Assembly (NCBI GenBank): GCA_031537795.1 | Contig: JAVKNF010000012.1 | Span: 4,137-68,136, forward strand | Direction of reading: 5' to 3' | Source: JAVKNF01 sp031537795 | GTDB taxonomy: Bacteria > Pseudomonadota > Alphaproteobacteria > Rickettsiales > Deianiraeaceae | DNA length: 64,000 nucleotides | In this document: in pieces, positions 63,759 to 64,000 of the stretch | Layout of the letters: each line of letters starts with the position of its first letter | How positions within the stretch are numbered: the stretch's first letter is position 1 | Notes under the pieces: generated by a model | The model's database searches: none | Seen by the model: the letters and a program-made list of their open reading frames with translations, nothing else | Told to the model about the DNA's origin: nothing | Translations under genes and position numbers: made by a program

Positions 63759-64000
63759 ATGAAAGATTATTCAGAAATGATCGATATATTTATTAAGTTA
63801 CGTAATTTTACTTTAGAACTTAGAGCTTATAGTATAAAACATAATATTCCAATGTTAGAGCTTTTTAATGATGTAGAGGTCCAATGAATAGTATTTTCTT
63901 TTGCAGATAATATAAAGAAGTTGAAAGATTATTCAGAAATGATCGATATATTTATTAAGTTACGTAATTTTACTTTAGAACTTAGAGCTTATAGTATAAA
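63759..64000 (+). repeat. 162-bp-period direct repeat with 79-bp identical core, running off the window
   Basis: A 79-bp segment at 63760-63838 recurs without a difference at 63922-64000, giving a 162-bp period (54 codons). The frame is the same in both: MKDYSEMIDIFIKLRNFTLEL and KLKDYSEMIDIFIKLRNFTL, continuing RAYSIKHNIPMLELF. Stops interrupt it in frame (TAA at 63750, TGA at 63885). Probably the start of a decayed tandem-repeat protein gene. The stretch 63709-63758 just before it holds nothing else I can identify. Confidence 0.75.

Noticed and set aside
1..64000. CRISPR array
   Set aside because: No regularly spaced short repeats with unique spacers were seen; the only direct repeats are the dinD duplication, the transposon target duplications and the 162-bp-period repeat.
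1..64000. Rho-independent terminators
   Set aside because: Gene ends are AT-rich with many T runs, but I found no GC-containing hairpin followed by a T run that I could defend.

Overview
The window is very AT-rich chromosomal DNA from a Gram-negative bacterium. It carries outer-membrane assembly and LPS genes (bamA, bamB, lptF, a LolA-like gene, an msbA-like gene), peptidoglycan and division genes (murB, murG, ftsW, an mreC-like gene) and a lone VirB10-type secretion gene. A CADD-type pABA protein, the low GC and the scattered remains of ancestral operons suggest a host-associated alphaproteobacterium, most likely Rickettsiales-like. It is less reduced than Rickettsia, because it has phosphoglycerate kinase, glutamate dehydrogenase and a transketolase/aroB/aroK-like operon. 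The taxonomic placement is an inference from gene content, not a measured phylogeny.

Layout. 1-10 kb: the end of an EamA-type transporter, then one giant minus-strand gene (3124 codons) with a SecA-like motor core, a polyglutamate tract and a C-terminal membrane anchor. 10-23.7 kb: housekeeping genes (murB, atpG, trmD, lptF, a lipoprotein gene, rpsJ, gyrA, bamA, rlmB, tspO-like, lipA, tRNA-Ile2, pgk). 23.7-28.0 kb: a complete IS1595-family transposon with perfect 23-bp terminal inverted repeats, an 8-bp target duplication and an apparently intact transposase; its passenger is a heavily decayed restriction-methylation gene. 28-59.6 kb: housekeeping in short overlapping operons (secG-lolA-ftsW-murG, adk, ychF, CADD-like, miaA/mreC, virB10, dut-pheS, bamB, uvrB, split transketolase-aroB-aroK, prfA, a CCA/poly(A) nucleotidyltransferase, ftsY, msbA, a PAP2 gene, rpsP, rnpA, gdhA), then three unrecognised genes, one of them frameshifted. 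59.6-63.7 kb: a second IS1595-family transposon with 25-bp inverted repeats and a different 8-bp duplication, carrying a broken transposase, a dinD broken by a 34-bp tandem duplication, and a nuclease-methyltransferase gene broken at an (AT)6 run. The last 300 bases hold a 162-bp-period repeat that runs off the window.

The most interesting pattern is that two different single-transposase IS1595-type units, with different ends and different target duplications, each carry a gene combining an N-terminal nuclease-like region with an adenine methyltransferase. This suggests that this IS family moves restriction-modification cargo in this lineage. In both units the cargo is decaying. Several lesions sit in homopolymer A runs or short repeats, which leaves open sequencing error, phase variation or transcriptional slippage for individual breaks. 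Other points of note are the giant SecA-like protein, a membrane-anchored adenylate kinase, and a CADD-type protein that keeps the self-sacrificed tyrosine.
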